Source: Megalobrama amblycephala
Lineage: Eukaryota > Chordata > Actinopteri > Cypriniformes > Xenocyprididae
NCBI RefSeq assembly: GCF_018812025.1
Contig: NC_063049.1
Coordinates: 7,770,102 to 7,834,101 of the forward strand
DNA: 64,000 bases
Direction: 5' to 3'
Shown here: positions 50,670 through 62,843 of the stretch, piece by piece
Layout of the letters: the number at the start of each line of letters is the position of its first letter
How positions within the stretch are numbered: position 1 is the first letter of the stretch
The notes under the pieces: model-generated
What the model was told of the DNA's origin: nothing
The model's database searches: none
What the model saw: only the letters and a program-made list of their open reading frames with translations
Program-made: the position numbers and the translations under genes

Positions 50670-51370
50670 AGCCTGGTCTCATTGTTAATACATAGGCATT
50701 AATATGTAACTTTCAAAGACACAAAATGTACATTTTTGTACGTTTGGATAGGTGCTGAAATGTAAAATATAGATGTATTGGCAGCATTTAAATGTAGAAT
50801 TATTATGTTTTTACAGCGAAAAAACGTAAAATTTACGAATCTTTCATGTCATAAAGAAATATGTATAATTTCCCTTTTATCATTTTATAGATAAATGTAA
50901 GATCCCTAAACCCCATCCTGAACCTAAACATGCCTATTTTATACAGAATATTAAAAGATTAAAACATAATGGACAGAAATGTATAGGAAAATGACACTTA
51001 GCTGTAGTTACAATATAGCATTAAAACGATATTTTGAGCCTCTAATCCTACACCTACCCCTAAACCTACCCATAACCATTTCTTAAAACTACATACTGTT
51101 ATAAACAAAAGAATAACAGACAAACAAGCGTAATCACAACAATTGATTTATTGCAAAAATGTCAAAAGTGGTAACAAAAGTAGTTCAAATGATGATGAGT
51201 TGCAGTCGCAGTCCTCTCTGGTGGTAATAGTTTTTTTATGGGGTACAGAGCAGAATTTAAATGATTAATCCATGAAAATGTGAATCCTGCACCTCTCCGT
51301 GAAGGCGCGACACTCATTTCAAAAGTCAATCCACTGAAACACGGCATGTCGCAATCCTGTAACGAAGCAT
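50670..51370. repeat. Unclassified interspersed repeat
   Basis: Starts near CCTGGTCTCATTGTTAATAC. Carries two C-rich telomere-like stretches (ATCCCTAAACCCCATCC and CACCTACCCCTAAACC). Recognised only as fish repeat texture. Confidence 0.4.
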
Positions 51371-53106
51371 GTAAGAACCAATAGGCTAAGCGTTTGATAC
51401 AAACTAAATATTACAAAATAGTTAAACAATTACAGAAGTGTTGCTTATTTTAAGGTTTTAAAGTGTAGTCTTGTTTAATATTATGTAATCCTCCAAAATG
51501 AGTTTGCAGCACAAGTCACGAACAGAAATGTTATTTCATATTAAGTAGATGAGTAAACTGCATTTAATAAATGGTACTAAAAAACATGTATCGATATGAC
51601 AACTGAATAAAACAGAATCAAAACATTAATGCCAAATTACATTACAAATGTAATTTGTAATTACAAATTACACACATATATTACAAATATTTCAGGGAAA
51701 AAATGTATCTGCTGTCTTAGTTTTTCCTCAGATGAATACAGATGAAAATCAGTGACCACAAAACCCAAACCTCATGTTAATGTAGTCCATCGAGAACAGA
51801 TGCTTCTGGATGTGGGTTAATTGATTTAGGCACAGGGTAAATGTCTTCACTGAAGTGCTTTTAGAGCAACTAAAGATCAAGCACACTCTCATTGTAAAGG
51901 TCCATCAAATGTCATGCATGTTATGCTAGAAAAATTGCATTTCACTTTGTTCAGAGACAGACGAGGACTATTTTAACATAAAATGCAAAGCAATCATATG
52001 ATAGCGTCACTGTAAATGAATACCTGTGTATGGAGTTCATATTAACTTGTCAACTGTTCCAGGAAGTCCTAGAAGCACAATTGACAGAAGAGCACAAGTA
52101 CTGCAGACGATGTTATTACTGCAGTAAACGCACACATTGTCTCAAAAGTGTCTCAAAAAATGGCGACAGTAAAACATGCCTGAAAGTAGAATGGGTAATT
52201 GTGCATCAAAGACTTTAAAAGTATTTTTCCTGCATAAACAAGATCACCTTTTCATAATGCACAAAAACTGATAAAAAGGAAAATAACTTTGAGTTTTATT
52301 GAAGTTTAAAGATACTACACTTGGTGACACCAAAGAAATGTGACATTTTCAATATTTTAGATAGATTTAACAAATTATCAAATGGGTTTGTCATAAAATT
52401 GAGTTCAAATAAAAGACAGAATTTTCATTAGAATTTTCATCATAAACAGTAAATAACAGTTTCAGATCAAAGAAAATGCAAATGCATATTTCTAATGGCC
52501 TTTTGGTGAAAATATCTATTAATTAATTATCAAAAAAAAACAACAAAAAAAACAGGAATTATTTATAACAGTTTATTTATTTATTAAATTTTCTTATCTA
52601 GAAAGAAGTACTCAAAAACATCCCAAATGGCATAGTAATTTTATATTTTTATTTCTAAACTGTGTCAGAATTGTTTGAATATTGTTGGCAACACTTGAGG
52701 AGTTTGAGTCATACATTGGCGCAGTGGATACAATCCTTCGTGAAGGATGCTAAAATCAGCCACATTCTATACACGCATAGATCTATATATGATGGGCGAA
52801 AAAACTGTGAATATGTGCATACCGCGTGTGTGTTTGTGGACATATGGACACTATGCAGTGTTTTTCCAATGAGGGATGGTGGAATTTGCATGGTAAATTG
52901 TAAGTGGCAAAACAAATAATAATGAAAGGCATAAAATCTCACAAACACTGAATTGATCAGACAATTACAAACCATCTGGCTTGTTAAACCCAATCTGCCG
53001 GCCAAGTTCTCACACCAGCTCAATCTGCAGTTACTGACGCAAGACATCTCTGCATCTGGGGAACAACTACACACAGGTGAGTGAGGATGAGAATGGGTTG
53101 TGCCAA

Positions 53107-53107
<1 letters not shown>
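51371..53107. other. Intergenic, no gene
   Basis: AT-rich; frames of 62-85 codons have no features. Confidence 0.4.

Positions 53108-53149
<42 letters not shown>
53108..53149. repeat. (CA)n microsatellite
   Basis: About 21 units; a 173-codon minus-strand frame runs through it and is rejected. Confidence 0.98.
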
Positions 53150-53151
<2 letters not shown>

Positions 53152-53909
53152 GTGTAAGAAAAAACCAGACACTCTCAAAAACTGTAAGTAAGCAGAAGAG
53201 ACAAATACTGACGACCTTTGTACACTGCATCAGAAATGTGTGGGCAAATGGTCACTTTAGTTATTTGTTATGAAGTACAGTAGATTTAGACTCATTAACT
53301 CATTAAAGTCTATGCAAATAATAATATTTAATGCACCAGACTACAACATACTGTGATGACTCTAATCTGAAGTACATACTGATTGTCCAGTTCTGAGCCA
53401 ATCAGGCTAATCATGAAAACATTACAGTAATTATACATGTTTACCACATGTGAATTGAATATAAATACAAAAGCTAGGTGAAAGTAATGCCCTGGCGGTT
53501 CAGTAAAACTGCCCTCTGTTTCAACCATTACAGAGAGGAATGCAAACTACACATATTTTTTTAATATTGGAACTTTCTGTTCATCACCTTCTTACCTCTC
53601 TGAAGGGAAAGGGAAGATGGAGTGTGTTTTATTTCAGCTGAGAGACAGTGGCTGTTCAGAATGGAATGCTGGTGTACTGCATATCCTGCACCATAAACCT
53701 CATACCATTTACCCTATACTGCATACTATTTTATGCTATCTGAACCACCCGGATTGGTCATGCCACATTTTGACTTTGGAGTTTTACATTGACTTGGCAT
53801 TGGCATTGGGAGTGATTGGCATTGGGAGTTGCGGATGGGGAACGCAGTACACACAGTATTCAGTATCACAGATAACTCAGCCATCATAGCTGCCACTCCA
53901 GAGTCCTCA

Positions 53910-54235
53910 GGGCTTCTGTGTCTGGTGGTCCCAGTGCTCTCAAGTCTGGTGATCTCAAGTCTGGTGATCTCAAGTCCGGTAGTCCTAAGTCCGGTGCTCA
54001 GAGCTTTCAACTCTGCAGGTCTCAAACCTGGTGGTCCCAAGTCCAGTAGTCCATAGTTCTGAGGTCTCTGCGCTCCCAAGTCTGGTGGTCTCAGCACTTC
54101 CAAGTCCGTTAGTCCATAGTCCTGAGATCTCTGCGCTCCAAGTTCAGTGGTCTCAGCACTTCCAAGTCCAGTGGTCCCTATTTCAGTGATCTCAATGCTC
54201 CCAAGTCCAGTGGTTCGAAGTCTAGTGGACTCTAG
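53910..54235. repeat. Degenerate minisatellite, block 1
   Basis: Irregular ~17-25-bp units around CAAGTCCAGTGGTC. A ~65-bp larger unit is visible from 54,050 (TCCATAGT...CTCTGCGCTCC...CAGCACTTCCAAGTCC, twice). The same unit reappears at 55,085-55,210. Confidence 0.7.
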
Positions 54236-54289
54236 TAGTCTTTCCATTGTCTTTGGTGCTGCCTTTAATGGCAACCATCATTTGTTGTG

Positions 54290-54985
54290 TTTGGGCTGCA
54301 CACACCTCTGCAGTACCCCCTGAGGCATCAGCATCCACTACTGCTCCTCCTGACATGGCGGTGTCCACTGCAGACACCCCTGTACTCTCTGTGCTTCCTA
54401 TTACAGCCTTAGAGGCTGTTACTTGACTCTCTGTGCTCCCTGTTATGGCCGTAGAGTCTGTCTATAGACTCTCTGTGTGGATATGGAGACTGATTCTGAA
54501 CTTTCTGTGGTCCATGTATACTTTGTTAAAACCAGAGAGGCTGTAACTGAACTCTCTATGCTCTTTGCCAAGGCCACGGTGGCCGTATCTGAACTTTCTG
54601 GGCTCCCAGATTTACCAGCCCCACCATGGTCCCCAGCTCTGCCGTCTCCATCATGGCTTTCTGCTTCACCCTGGTGGTCTCCAGCTCTGTCTGCTCTGCT
54701 TTGGTGGTCTTCAGTTCCAGCTGCTCTGTCTTGGTGTTCTCCTGCTTCGCCTTGTTATTCACCAGTTTTGTCTGCTCTGCCTTGGTGGCTCCCTGCTACG
54801 CCCGCTCCGCTCTGGTCACCTGCTCAGCTGGCTCTACCCTGGCTACATGCTCTGGCCCCACTTCCATCTCATGGGCCTGGCCCTCCATCTCTCCCCCCCG
54901 GTCCACCTTCACTCCTCCACCCTCCTGGACTTTGTTTCTGTTTGTTTATGGCGTGTCTGTAATCCGCTCCTCAAAGGGGAAACTC
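54290..54985 (+). pseudogene. Retroelement-type Pro/Leu/Ser-rich coding remnant
   Basis: Plus-strand frames read as low-complexity Pro-Ala-Trp-Ser runs (for example LPAPPWSPALPSPSW in 54,477-54,962) ending with PGPPSLPPGPPSLLHPPG. This texture is common in repeated coding-like segments of teleost LTR elements, recalled rather than searched. All three plus frames are partly open because the sequence is made of short repeats. It is not a host gene as far as I can tell, and its upstream part has in-frame stops. Confidence 0.45.
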
Positions 54986-55084
54986 TGTCACATGTTCCCC
55001 ATTTTGTGTGTCATTTTGGACTTTTAACTTTACTCTAATTTTCTTTGTTTACTGAGTCCTCAATCATCATTGCCGCCACATTGT

Positions 55085-55215
55085 GCAGAGTTCTCTGCAC
55101 TTCCAAGTCCGGTGGTCTTGAGTCCAGTAGTCCCAAGTCCAGTGGTCTCAGAGCTCCCGACTCCATTGGTCTCAATACTGGTGGCCCCAAGTCTTGTGGA
55201 CTCAGTTTTGTAGTC
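55085..55215. repeat. Degenerate minisatellite, block 2
   Basis: Same CAAGTCCAGTGGTC-type unit as 53,910-54,235, on the other side of the Pro-rich block. Confidence 0.65.
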
Positions 55216-55781
55216 CTTTTGTAGTTCATTTGGCTCCCTTCATTACACCCTGATTGGTTCCAGGTGTGTCTTGTTTGTCAAATACCTCCTGTGTGTATAA
55301 GCCCTTGTGTTTCCTGTGTTCTTTGTGTCAGGTGTTCTCCATGTATGGATGTCTTGTTAGTTTGTTCAGTTTTGTTCCTTGTATTTCTTGCATTCCTGGT
55401 TTTCCTGGTTTTCCGAACCTGCTTAGGCACTGGTGGTGGTTGTAGGGCCTGTGAGTGCTTGGCATTGCAGGATATGGTGAAGGGCTGACAACCTCCTGCA
55501 GAGGCAGGGCTGGAGTACTGACTGAGCAGGGCAGTGACAGAGGTAGATGAAGGCTAGACAGGGTCGAAGGTAACACAATATTGTCTATGCAGGTGTTTGT
55601 CCCGTCAAAAAACAGCAATGAAGGTTAGATAAAAAGTTCAAACAGTCCATGGTGCTGTCTAGGAACAGTGATGAAAAATCTGAAATGGGATGGGATAGGG
55701 TGGGAGATAATACCTATGCGGTAAAGTCAATCAGCTAGTCCCCAGTCTCAAATTCCACCAACATACCCTCGGCCACTGATG

Positions 55782-56222
55782 TCATGGGCTCACACCCCTG
55801 GTCAGACTCACTGGGGGGCTCCCCTTCCGGGGTGAGGGTCCGCACTGACCTCTTACCTTCGGGCACTGGCTAACGCATTGCGGCGGGTGGTAGCTCTCCA
55901 TCTGCGGGGGCACACACGATTCCTCTGTGGTTAATGGTGGAGGAATGGACTCTGGGTCCGGAAGCGTTCTGAACCAGGGGTAAACACTCTTCAGACACTG
56001 GATGATAGTGTCCTTCCAGTTCAGTCCAGATGTGTCTAGGAGGTCTACGGGGTGATGGTAGTTTGCCCCAATCCAGAACAGTGATTTCAGGGTCTCGTCG
56101 TCAAAGGGGCAGGTGACAGCAAGAAGGAAGAAGGCAGAATTATCCAGTGAATGTTTAAAAATCCTGGCTCTCACGAGCCAAAACAGAAAATCGTGCTGCA
56201 TATTCCATTTAATTGGTTGATC
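55782..56222 (-). pseudogene. Gag-like/retroelement N-terminal ORF remnant
   Basis: A minus-strand frame (no ATG at its 5' limit; first in-frame Met is a few codons inside) encodes ~147 residues with a globular-looking start (FFLLAVTCPFDDETLKSLFW, then IGANYHHPVDL) and a Pro-rich end. It begins directly after the LTR-like segment 56,223-56,565, as the first ORF of an LTR element would. The remainder of the element is missing or replaced. Product class is inferred from position and texture; no enzyme motif is visible. Confidence 0.5.
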
Positions 56223-56565
56223 TGTCACAAGATGAAGATGAGTGAAGATGGATTGAAGGGGGAATTATCAAATATAAACAGGGTTTTATTTACAAGGCAG
56301 GCAGGAGTAACAAAGTGCACGGAAATATAAATGTAACAAACACTACACACACACCAACATCAACCAACAACTAAAGACTGAACACAGAGTAACTAAATGC
56401 ACAAAAATAGTGAACTAAATGATGTGCAGCTGTGGTGGAAGATTAGTGTCCATGGGAACAGATGAGTGGCGGGAAACAAAGACAAAGAAACATGTGACTG
56501 ATGAAAACATACTGAAAGTCCATGAAAGTGAAATTAAAGATGAATGAGTCCAGATAACTGTGACA
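56223..56565 (-). mobile_element. LTR-like segment, minus strand
   Basis: Bounded by TGTCACA and TGTGACA (a TG...CA terminus with a 7-bp inverted repeat on each side). Read on the minus strand it has an AATAAAACC signal near 56,281-56,289 towards its 3' end, then an open frame. A partner LTR was not found, so target duplications cannot be checked. Confidence 0.6.
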
Positions 56566-56569
56566 ATAG

Positions 56570-57060
56570 AGTAAAGGTTTGGTTTAGGGTTAGTTTCATG
56601 AAATTGTGCATAATTTACTGTTTTTACAATAGTAAGTACATATAATGTGTAACTAGGTCACCTTAAAGTGTTATCCACTTTTAGGAATGTTTCTTAACAT
56701 AACTTTTTGAAAGTTCACTTTGTAATAATGTCAAAAAAGTTTTACTTCATTTTAAATTATGCTTTAATAATCTTTTGTCATTCTTTAAATAATTACACTT
56801 TGATGTGTTGACTAACAAACATGTAAAGTACTTGATTAGAATTTTAATTGTAATGTTATTCAAAATTACATTTACAGTAAATATACTTTAAATGTATTCA
56901 TGTACATTGAAGTATATTTTAGCTTACATTTGGCAGTACACTTTAAGCATATTTCAATGAAAATAAAGGTTATTAAATTACACATAAAATGTACTTAAGT
57001 GTGTCAAAAACACTCTAAAGTTCAGTTAATTGCATTTAATATAAATTTAGCCTTTAATAC
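56570..57060. repeat. MITE-like fragment plus AT-rich family member
   Basis: 56,570-56,678 is similar in reverse complement to 22,196-22,370 (GGTTTAGGGTTAG; AACTAGGTCACCTTAAAG). 56,680-57,060 shares AATCTTTTGTCATTCTTTAA and CATGTAAAGTACTTGATTA with the other AT-rich copies. Confidence 0.6.
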
Positions 57061-57532
57061 ATTTTTCATTTAAATGATGAATAGAAGATGGAATACCATT
57101 CCACACATACCCAATGACCTCTTCTCCAATTTGTTAAGGGCAAAAAGATGGAAAGGACAGAGACAAAAATTATCCACGGAATGACTGACACCTTCAGACA
57201 GATGATGGCAAAATGACATGGAATGCATACGAAGATCGTTCAGATACTTTTTCTATTCATAAAAGGACAGAGAGGGAGAAAGACAGAAGAGTATGAGAGC
57301 AAAATTGCAGCAGCCAGATTTTAGTGTTAAACGAACAGTGATCTGAATAGCAAGTGTGTGTGTGTGTGTGTGAGAGAGGTGCAGCTGTGGTGTTGTAATA
57401 GGTGGTGTAATTGTATGATGACAGTGTGTCTGTGTGTTCTGTGCTCTCCTGGGTATTGTGATCATCTTTGACAGGTGATGCTGCTCCTCCGGGAAACAGC
57501 TTCATCTTAGAGATGTGCTTATTTTTCCATAT

Positions 57533-57534
<2 letters not shown>
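57061..57534. other. Intergenic, no gene
   Basis: Includes a short (TG)n at 57,353-57,372. Minus-strand frames here depend on CA/TG runs. Confidence 0.4.

Positions 57535-57620
<86 letters not shown>
57535..57620. repeat. (CA)n microsatellite, ~43 units
   Basis: Uninterrupted. Confidence 0.98.
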
Positions 57621-57623
<3 letters not shown>

Positions 57624-57629
57624 CTCTGT

Positions 57630-57960
57630 CACCAACTGAGCAATGCATTCTGACACAATGAAGATTTCAAGCAGTGTGAGCTCTTCTAACATCAGCATAA
57701 CTGCAAAAGAGAGACAAAGGGGACACTAATGCAAACATGCTGTCACAGGGGGACGCCGCATGCACAACACGCATCTTTTTAAAAAGTCTTCATCTCAATG
57801 TACATCATTTTTCCAAAGTACTATTCATGTCTTTCTGTGAAAAACCTTTAATGAGGAGGAAATTACTGAGTACACCTACACAAGGCTGTAATTAAGCATT
57901 TTTCTGCTGACCTTCAACTTCATAACATTCAACCCAAAACATTTAACATAACAGGGTTGA
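57630..57960. promoter_or_regulatory. Candidate conserved non-coding element
   Basis: Repeat-free, with words such as CTTTAATGAGGAGGAAATTA and GCTGTAATTAAGCATTT. Ends at a (GA)n run (57,975-57,992). Texture only. Confidence 0.3.
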
Positions 57961-58277
57961 ATGGCTGTTGCCAGAGAGAGAGAGAGAGAGAGATTTGTCT
58001 GTTTTGAGAGAGAAATGTTATTTTTTTTCAATGATATTTATTAAAAAGGCACAGTGAAACTGAGAGATGCACATTTGTTTGTCCGCACCTAATTTACTAC
58101 AAAAATGAAAACAATGACTTGAATACTATGAGCATGCTTTAATTTTTGAACAAAGGTACAATTGAATGTCCTGATATCATAATGAAGTAAAAATTAATTC
58201 TTTAAAAATTAAATAATTAAGTCATTGAATTAAATCTTTAAAAGAAAACATTAAGTAATTTGGCATAATTTTTTCGT

Positions 58278-58279
<2 letters not shown>

Positions 58280-58314
<35 letters not shown>
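58280..58314. repeat. Poly(A) tract of about 35
   Basis: Uninterrupted A run; no retroposed gene recognised upstream of it. Confidence 0.95.
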
Positions 58315-58316
<2 letters not shown>

Positions 58317-58534
58317 TCACTTTTGTCAAAACTTTTTTCCAGCAAAGTCATGTGGAGGAACTAACATCCAAAACAAAATCAAAATGCCAATTGTCAATAA
58401 GTCTCATAAAATATAATAATTTGATTCTTTTGTGACAAGGCTAGTTCAAGATAAACTCTTGAACTCCCCCCAAGAAATCATGATTTTTATTTTATTTCAT
58501 TTTATTTTATTTTTTGAAATAAATTGAAAGTACA

Positions 58535-58930
58535 TTTATTCAGCAAGGACACATTAAACTGATCAAAAGTGAAAGTAAATACATTTATAATGCTACAAAA
58601 GATTTCTATTTCAAATAAATGCTATTTTTTTTATCCATTTATCAAATAATCGTGAACAAAATATGAAGCAGCACAACTTTTTTCAGCATTGCTAATAATC
58701 ATAAATGTTTCTTGAGCATCAAATCATCATATTAGAATGATTTCTGAAGGATCATGTGACACTGAAGACTGGAGTAATGATGCTGAAAATTCAGCTTTGA
58801 TCACAGGAATAAATTACATTTTACAATACATTACAACAGAAACCAGTTATTTTAATTGTAATAATTACAATATTTATTTTTACTGCATTTTAATCGAATA
58901 AATGTAGCATTAGTGAGCAGGAGAGACTTT
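58535..58930. mobile_element. Common cyprinid TIR repeat
   Basis: The left ATTCAGCAAGGACACATTAA...GATCAAAAGTG is loosely inverted against the right end (AATCGAATAAATGTAGCAT, then GAGAGACTTTC). The middle holds GGATCATGTGACACTGAAGA and ATGATGCTGAAAATTCAGC, words I recognise as high-copy in carp-like fish. No ORF. Confidence 0.6.
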
Positions 58931-59179
58931 CGAATGACTTTCGAATGACATTGTTTAAATTGTTTTTCACATATATGTGTGTTATTAATATGTTATTAAA
59001 TGTTAATAACATAAAATAATTGAAACCTTTCCTGACAATGGTATGAAAGTTTTTCAAAACCATATGAAACTAATATATGACCAAATAACCATATGAAACC
59101 TGACATGACAAGTCCACGAGAGTCTAAACCAAGTCCTCCTTATTAAAATGTATCTGCTACATACAAAAAGCAAACAGCA

Positions 59180-59870
59180 GCATGAATAACCAAACTAGCG
59201 CTTGCTCTGCCCCTCTCTGCTTGAGGATGAAAGTGCATTGTGCACTTTTTCTCAGCGCTCTGCAGTCTATATATAAAAACGACAGTATGCCAAGAGTCAT
59301 AAAACATGCCGTGTGCCTCAATACCTGCGGCACGACATCCACTCCCATATCTGTGTATTACCACAGAAAGACTTTAAATGCTTTCTGCACTCACGCGACA
59401 GGACACAATGCTACAAAACGAGAGAGAGGCCCAAATCTGATCCGATCTATTGAGAGAGGTTATTGAGAAGTGTCTGAGGAGGTGCTAATGCATATTTATG
59501 GGGACGGGAGGATTTGCAAGTGAATACAAAAGGTGTGTGGATTAGCGGAGGAGGCCTGTACGCCAGTGTCCTGCTGTGGGTGTGCACTTTATCTGATCTC
59601 TCTCTGGGAGAGACACACACTACAGCCTTATCTTTACCCACACTCTCAGAGTTTACAATTTCTCGCTTCACTGGAGCTTGAGCAGGGCTTGTTAGAGCAA
59701 CAAAGAGAGAGAGACAGAGAAAGAGGTCTATGGTGAGCACAAAGCGGCACTCATCTCTCTGGACAGAGCGTTTCCGTTCCTGATAACGGAGAGCTCGCAT
59801 AGCAGCGGAAAACGGCGCAATACTGACAGATCTCACAGAACTAAACTGACCCGCTGGCTAATGATAGCAA
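59180..59870. promoter_or_regulatory. Candidate conserved non-coding element
   Basis: About 700 bp without recognisable repeats, including GCTAATGCATATTTATGG and GCACTTTATCTGATCTC (GATA-type core). Overlapping frames on both strands (59,182-59,466; 59,447-59,836) have no domain. Possible enhancer. Confidence 0.38.
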
Positions 59871-60117
59871 CCCAGCAGCTCCGTAATACCTGGGAAAATC
59901 TGTTAGCATTCGTTTCCATTTCAATGCCACTTGCTTAGATTCCACAGGAACCCCCGGATGTATGCGATTTAAAATATGGCATTTTTGCTCATGGGCGTTC
60001 GGAAACGTTTTTCTTTTGAACCAATCACCTGAGCCGTAAATGCCATGTGACTCATCACTTTTGAGCTGCAGGAAAATGACATCATGGCAAAACTGATTGG
60101 CTGATGGCACCTTGTGA

Positions 60118-60330
60118 AAGCACAGGGTGTGTCCGAAATAGCATACTTATTTTGAATAAGTAATTAGTAGTTAAGGTTACCTTGAAAATGTAATAGGTTA
60201 CCTTATTTAAAATGTAATAAGTAGTGTAACTATTTCAATTACTTTATTATTAAAGTAATGTAACTGATTACATTTGATTACTACTTGATTACTTTTCTAA
60301 ATTTCTAACGGATATTTTCAAGTGTTAATC
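60118..60330. repeat. Interspersed repeat fragment
   Basis: GTGTCCGAAATAGCATACTT followed by repeated AAGTAATGTAACTGATTAC-like words; fish repeat texture, boundaries unclear. Confidence 0.4.
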
Positions 60331-61055
60331 ATTTTCTAACATTTAAACCAGGCAGGGTTAACCTTACAGTAGTACTCAACACTGATTACTGCCAGACTTT
60401 CAAAGTCTTTCATCACTTGAATTAAGATTAGATTATAATAATTTCATTTTAAAGCACAGCCACCACAAAATCAGACTTTAGCACCTTAAAATCAGCCATA
60501 GGGTCTCAAACCCTTTGTAGGTGGGGGATCCATGTCACTCCAACTTGTAGAAATTTCAAAGTTTGTCCCCCAAACTTTTTGGGCAAAAATTCCAATAATA
60601 ATATTTTCATTACAATTATATCATTATATTTATGCTTAATTTTGCTTGGCTGCAGTGCAAAGAAAATCATTGTTGTCTTTTCCATTTAAAGAAATTAAAT
60701 ATTTAAGAGAATATAAAGAAAGAAAATAGTAAAAGAACTAAAATAATTGTAAACTGTATGTAAATATTTCATTTATTTTAAAATAATATGCTGAAACGTC
60801 TCCAATAATTTTTAATTAAAGTATCATTTGGCTATTTTCAATTAAAAATGGTCAAATTTGACAAAAAAGTACAGTCTGCATCATTGGATATTATTGTCAG
60901 TCATTTAACATGTTTAACATAACAAAACAGTTGTAAAATATGAAATTTTAGCTCCTTACATCTTACCTCACACTCTTTCACTGTTAAAACTAAAGCATTG
61001 AAATCATTCTCCGCTTCTGTGGACAGTAAAGCCCATCTTCTTTGCTTTGACTTGC
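60331..61055. other. Intergenic, no gene
   Basis: AT-rich, no feature recognised. Confidence 0.4.
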
Positions 61056-61711
61056 CAGGGGTGTTTCCCGAAGAACGATGTAACTCGTTGCTGAACTACC
61101 ATAGTACGATGCATCGTTGAACAAATCAACTAGCTAGTCACGAATGTTTCCCAAAACCGTATTGTCGCAAACCTGGCGTTCAATCACGTTGGTGAATGAC
61201 GTCACGCAGATGGTGGCGTAATAACTTCTTTAAAGGAATCCGTTTGAGATCGAATTAATGCTAGAATTTCTGCTATAAATTCATGTGATTAGAGGACTAA
61301 TTCTCATTTTCCTCAGTTATTTTGCTTTATTTCCAGATTAAATCAAATGATTGTTCTTACGTACTAGAGCACGTACGCACACGCGCACTCTCCAAAAACG
61401 GTATCTCTTGACAAACTAAAAATAAATGACACTTGTATATATTCGAAATAAAAGATATACATTGTACTTGATGTCAGCTTGCTTATTTTGCTCAAGATAA
61501 CGATTTATGAAGTCCACATGTCATAAAAACAGGAAACTATGCTTTTAACCGCAGCTCGAGAGCTGTTGTTCCAACCACACAAGTCTGCGATGCAGTTTGC
61601 GAATGTTCGTTTGAACGATGCTTTCGGGAAACACCAAATCGTTGAACTATAAGTAACGACGGAACTTGCGATGTTAGTTGGCTAACGATGCTTTTGGGAA
61701 ATGCACCCCAG
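61056..61711. mobile_element. hAT-like non-autonomous element
   Basis: The left end CAGGGGTGTTTCCCGAA and the right end TTTTGGGAAATGCACCCCAG are inverted. CAGGGGTG-type termini are usual for hAT. An expected 8-bp target duplication was not found at these exact ends. Interior AACGATG words repeat on both sides. Confidence 0.65.
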
Positions 61712-62839
61712 CTCAGTCTTTTTGACAAAGTGCTGTAGTGAATGTAGGATGTTTGCATCACCCAATAGGATTTTTCCATTAGCTTTTGGATTTTTTTGCA
61801 GAAAATAATCTCTGTGTTTGATGTTTTTTTTTTTTTTTCATTTTTTTTTTTTTTTCATAAAGATAATCTGAACTTCAACTTGGATTTTTAAGCCTAAATA
61901 CAATCTCTAGACGTAAAAAGTTAAATGTAGGCTATAAACGAAATGGTCACATGACTTACCAACATTAAACTTCCAACAACTCTTTCATTCTTTATTAAAA
62001 AACATTTTCCTTGAAAGTTTGAGTTAGCATAGTTAGCAAGAGTGCAATTATAAACACAATCAGGTGGAGGAAGCAACTCGTGAGAAGATACGTTGAACTG
62101 CTCGATGCTGTTTATTGAAACCAGAAGTGCTAAAATGGGTTTTGGTCTACAAAAATGACATCCCTGCAGCTCTCTATTGACGAGTACTGATATTGTGTGT
62201 TCATGTCTCCTGGAAAATTTGTATTTATGAGGTGGGAAGTCATGTTTATGACATCATCAAGACACTTTTGTTGGAGCAAGGTGGCAGTGTATCTTGTCTA
62301 ATTTAACTACACAAAAATGCAGCAAGGTTTTTAAATTCTACTTCTAGAAAATGAAGACCATGTGCATCAGGTGTGTTTAGCTTTTTTATGTTTTTAATTA
62401 ATTTATGAATTAAATAGAAAAGCTTGACAATATCACAGCTAAATACTTTTAAGTACTGTGGTATTTGGCCTTGACACACTCCCAACTCATAAACACGGGG
62501 CTTAAAGAAAATCCAGAGCTTCCCACTCGTATTAATGACATTGTGGTGGCGTTCATGTGTGTTCAACTTGTAAATAAAATTTTTCTGACATGACTTGAAC
62601 ACACCATTAGACTATGAGGCAGACCACCCTAAAAATGTACTTTTTAAACTGGTTGCCGAATTATCGTCCAATCAGTGAGCTGTATGTTTGATATGGCTAA
62701 CGCCCACTTACCTGCTTTTTTAGCAAATCAGTTATGATGATAGTCTGTAACCTAATTAATATTCATGAGCACGGCTGATATATATATATTATATATATAT
62801 ATGTACCACCACTTTTTAGATCAATCCGACACCTTGATG
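61712..62839. other. Intergenic, no gene
   Basis: Two long T-runs (61,825-61,855) and a TA-rich stretch (62,780-62,803). No gene. Confidence 0.4.
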
Positions 62840-62843
62840 TTAA

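Noticed and set aside
52709..53230. 173-codon minus-strand ORF
   Set aside because: Passes through a (CA)n run and has no recognisable domain or splice support.
53726..54274. 182-codon minus-strand ORF with repeated Thr-Gly-Leu
   Set aside because: Produced by the degenerate minisatellite 53,910-54,235.
58280..58314. Processed pseudogene tail
   Set aside because: No gene-like sequence precedes the A run on either strand.
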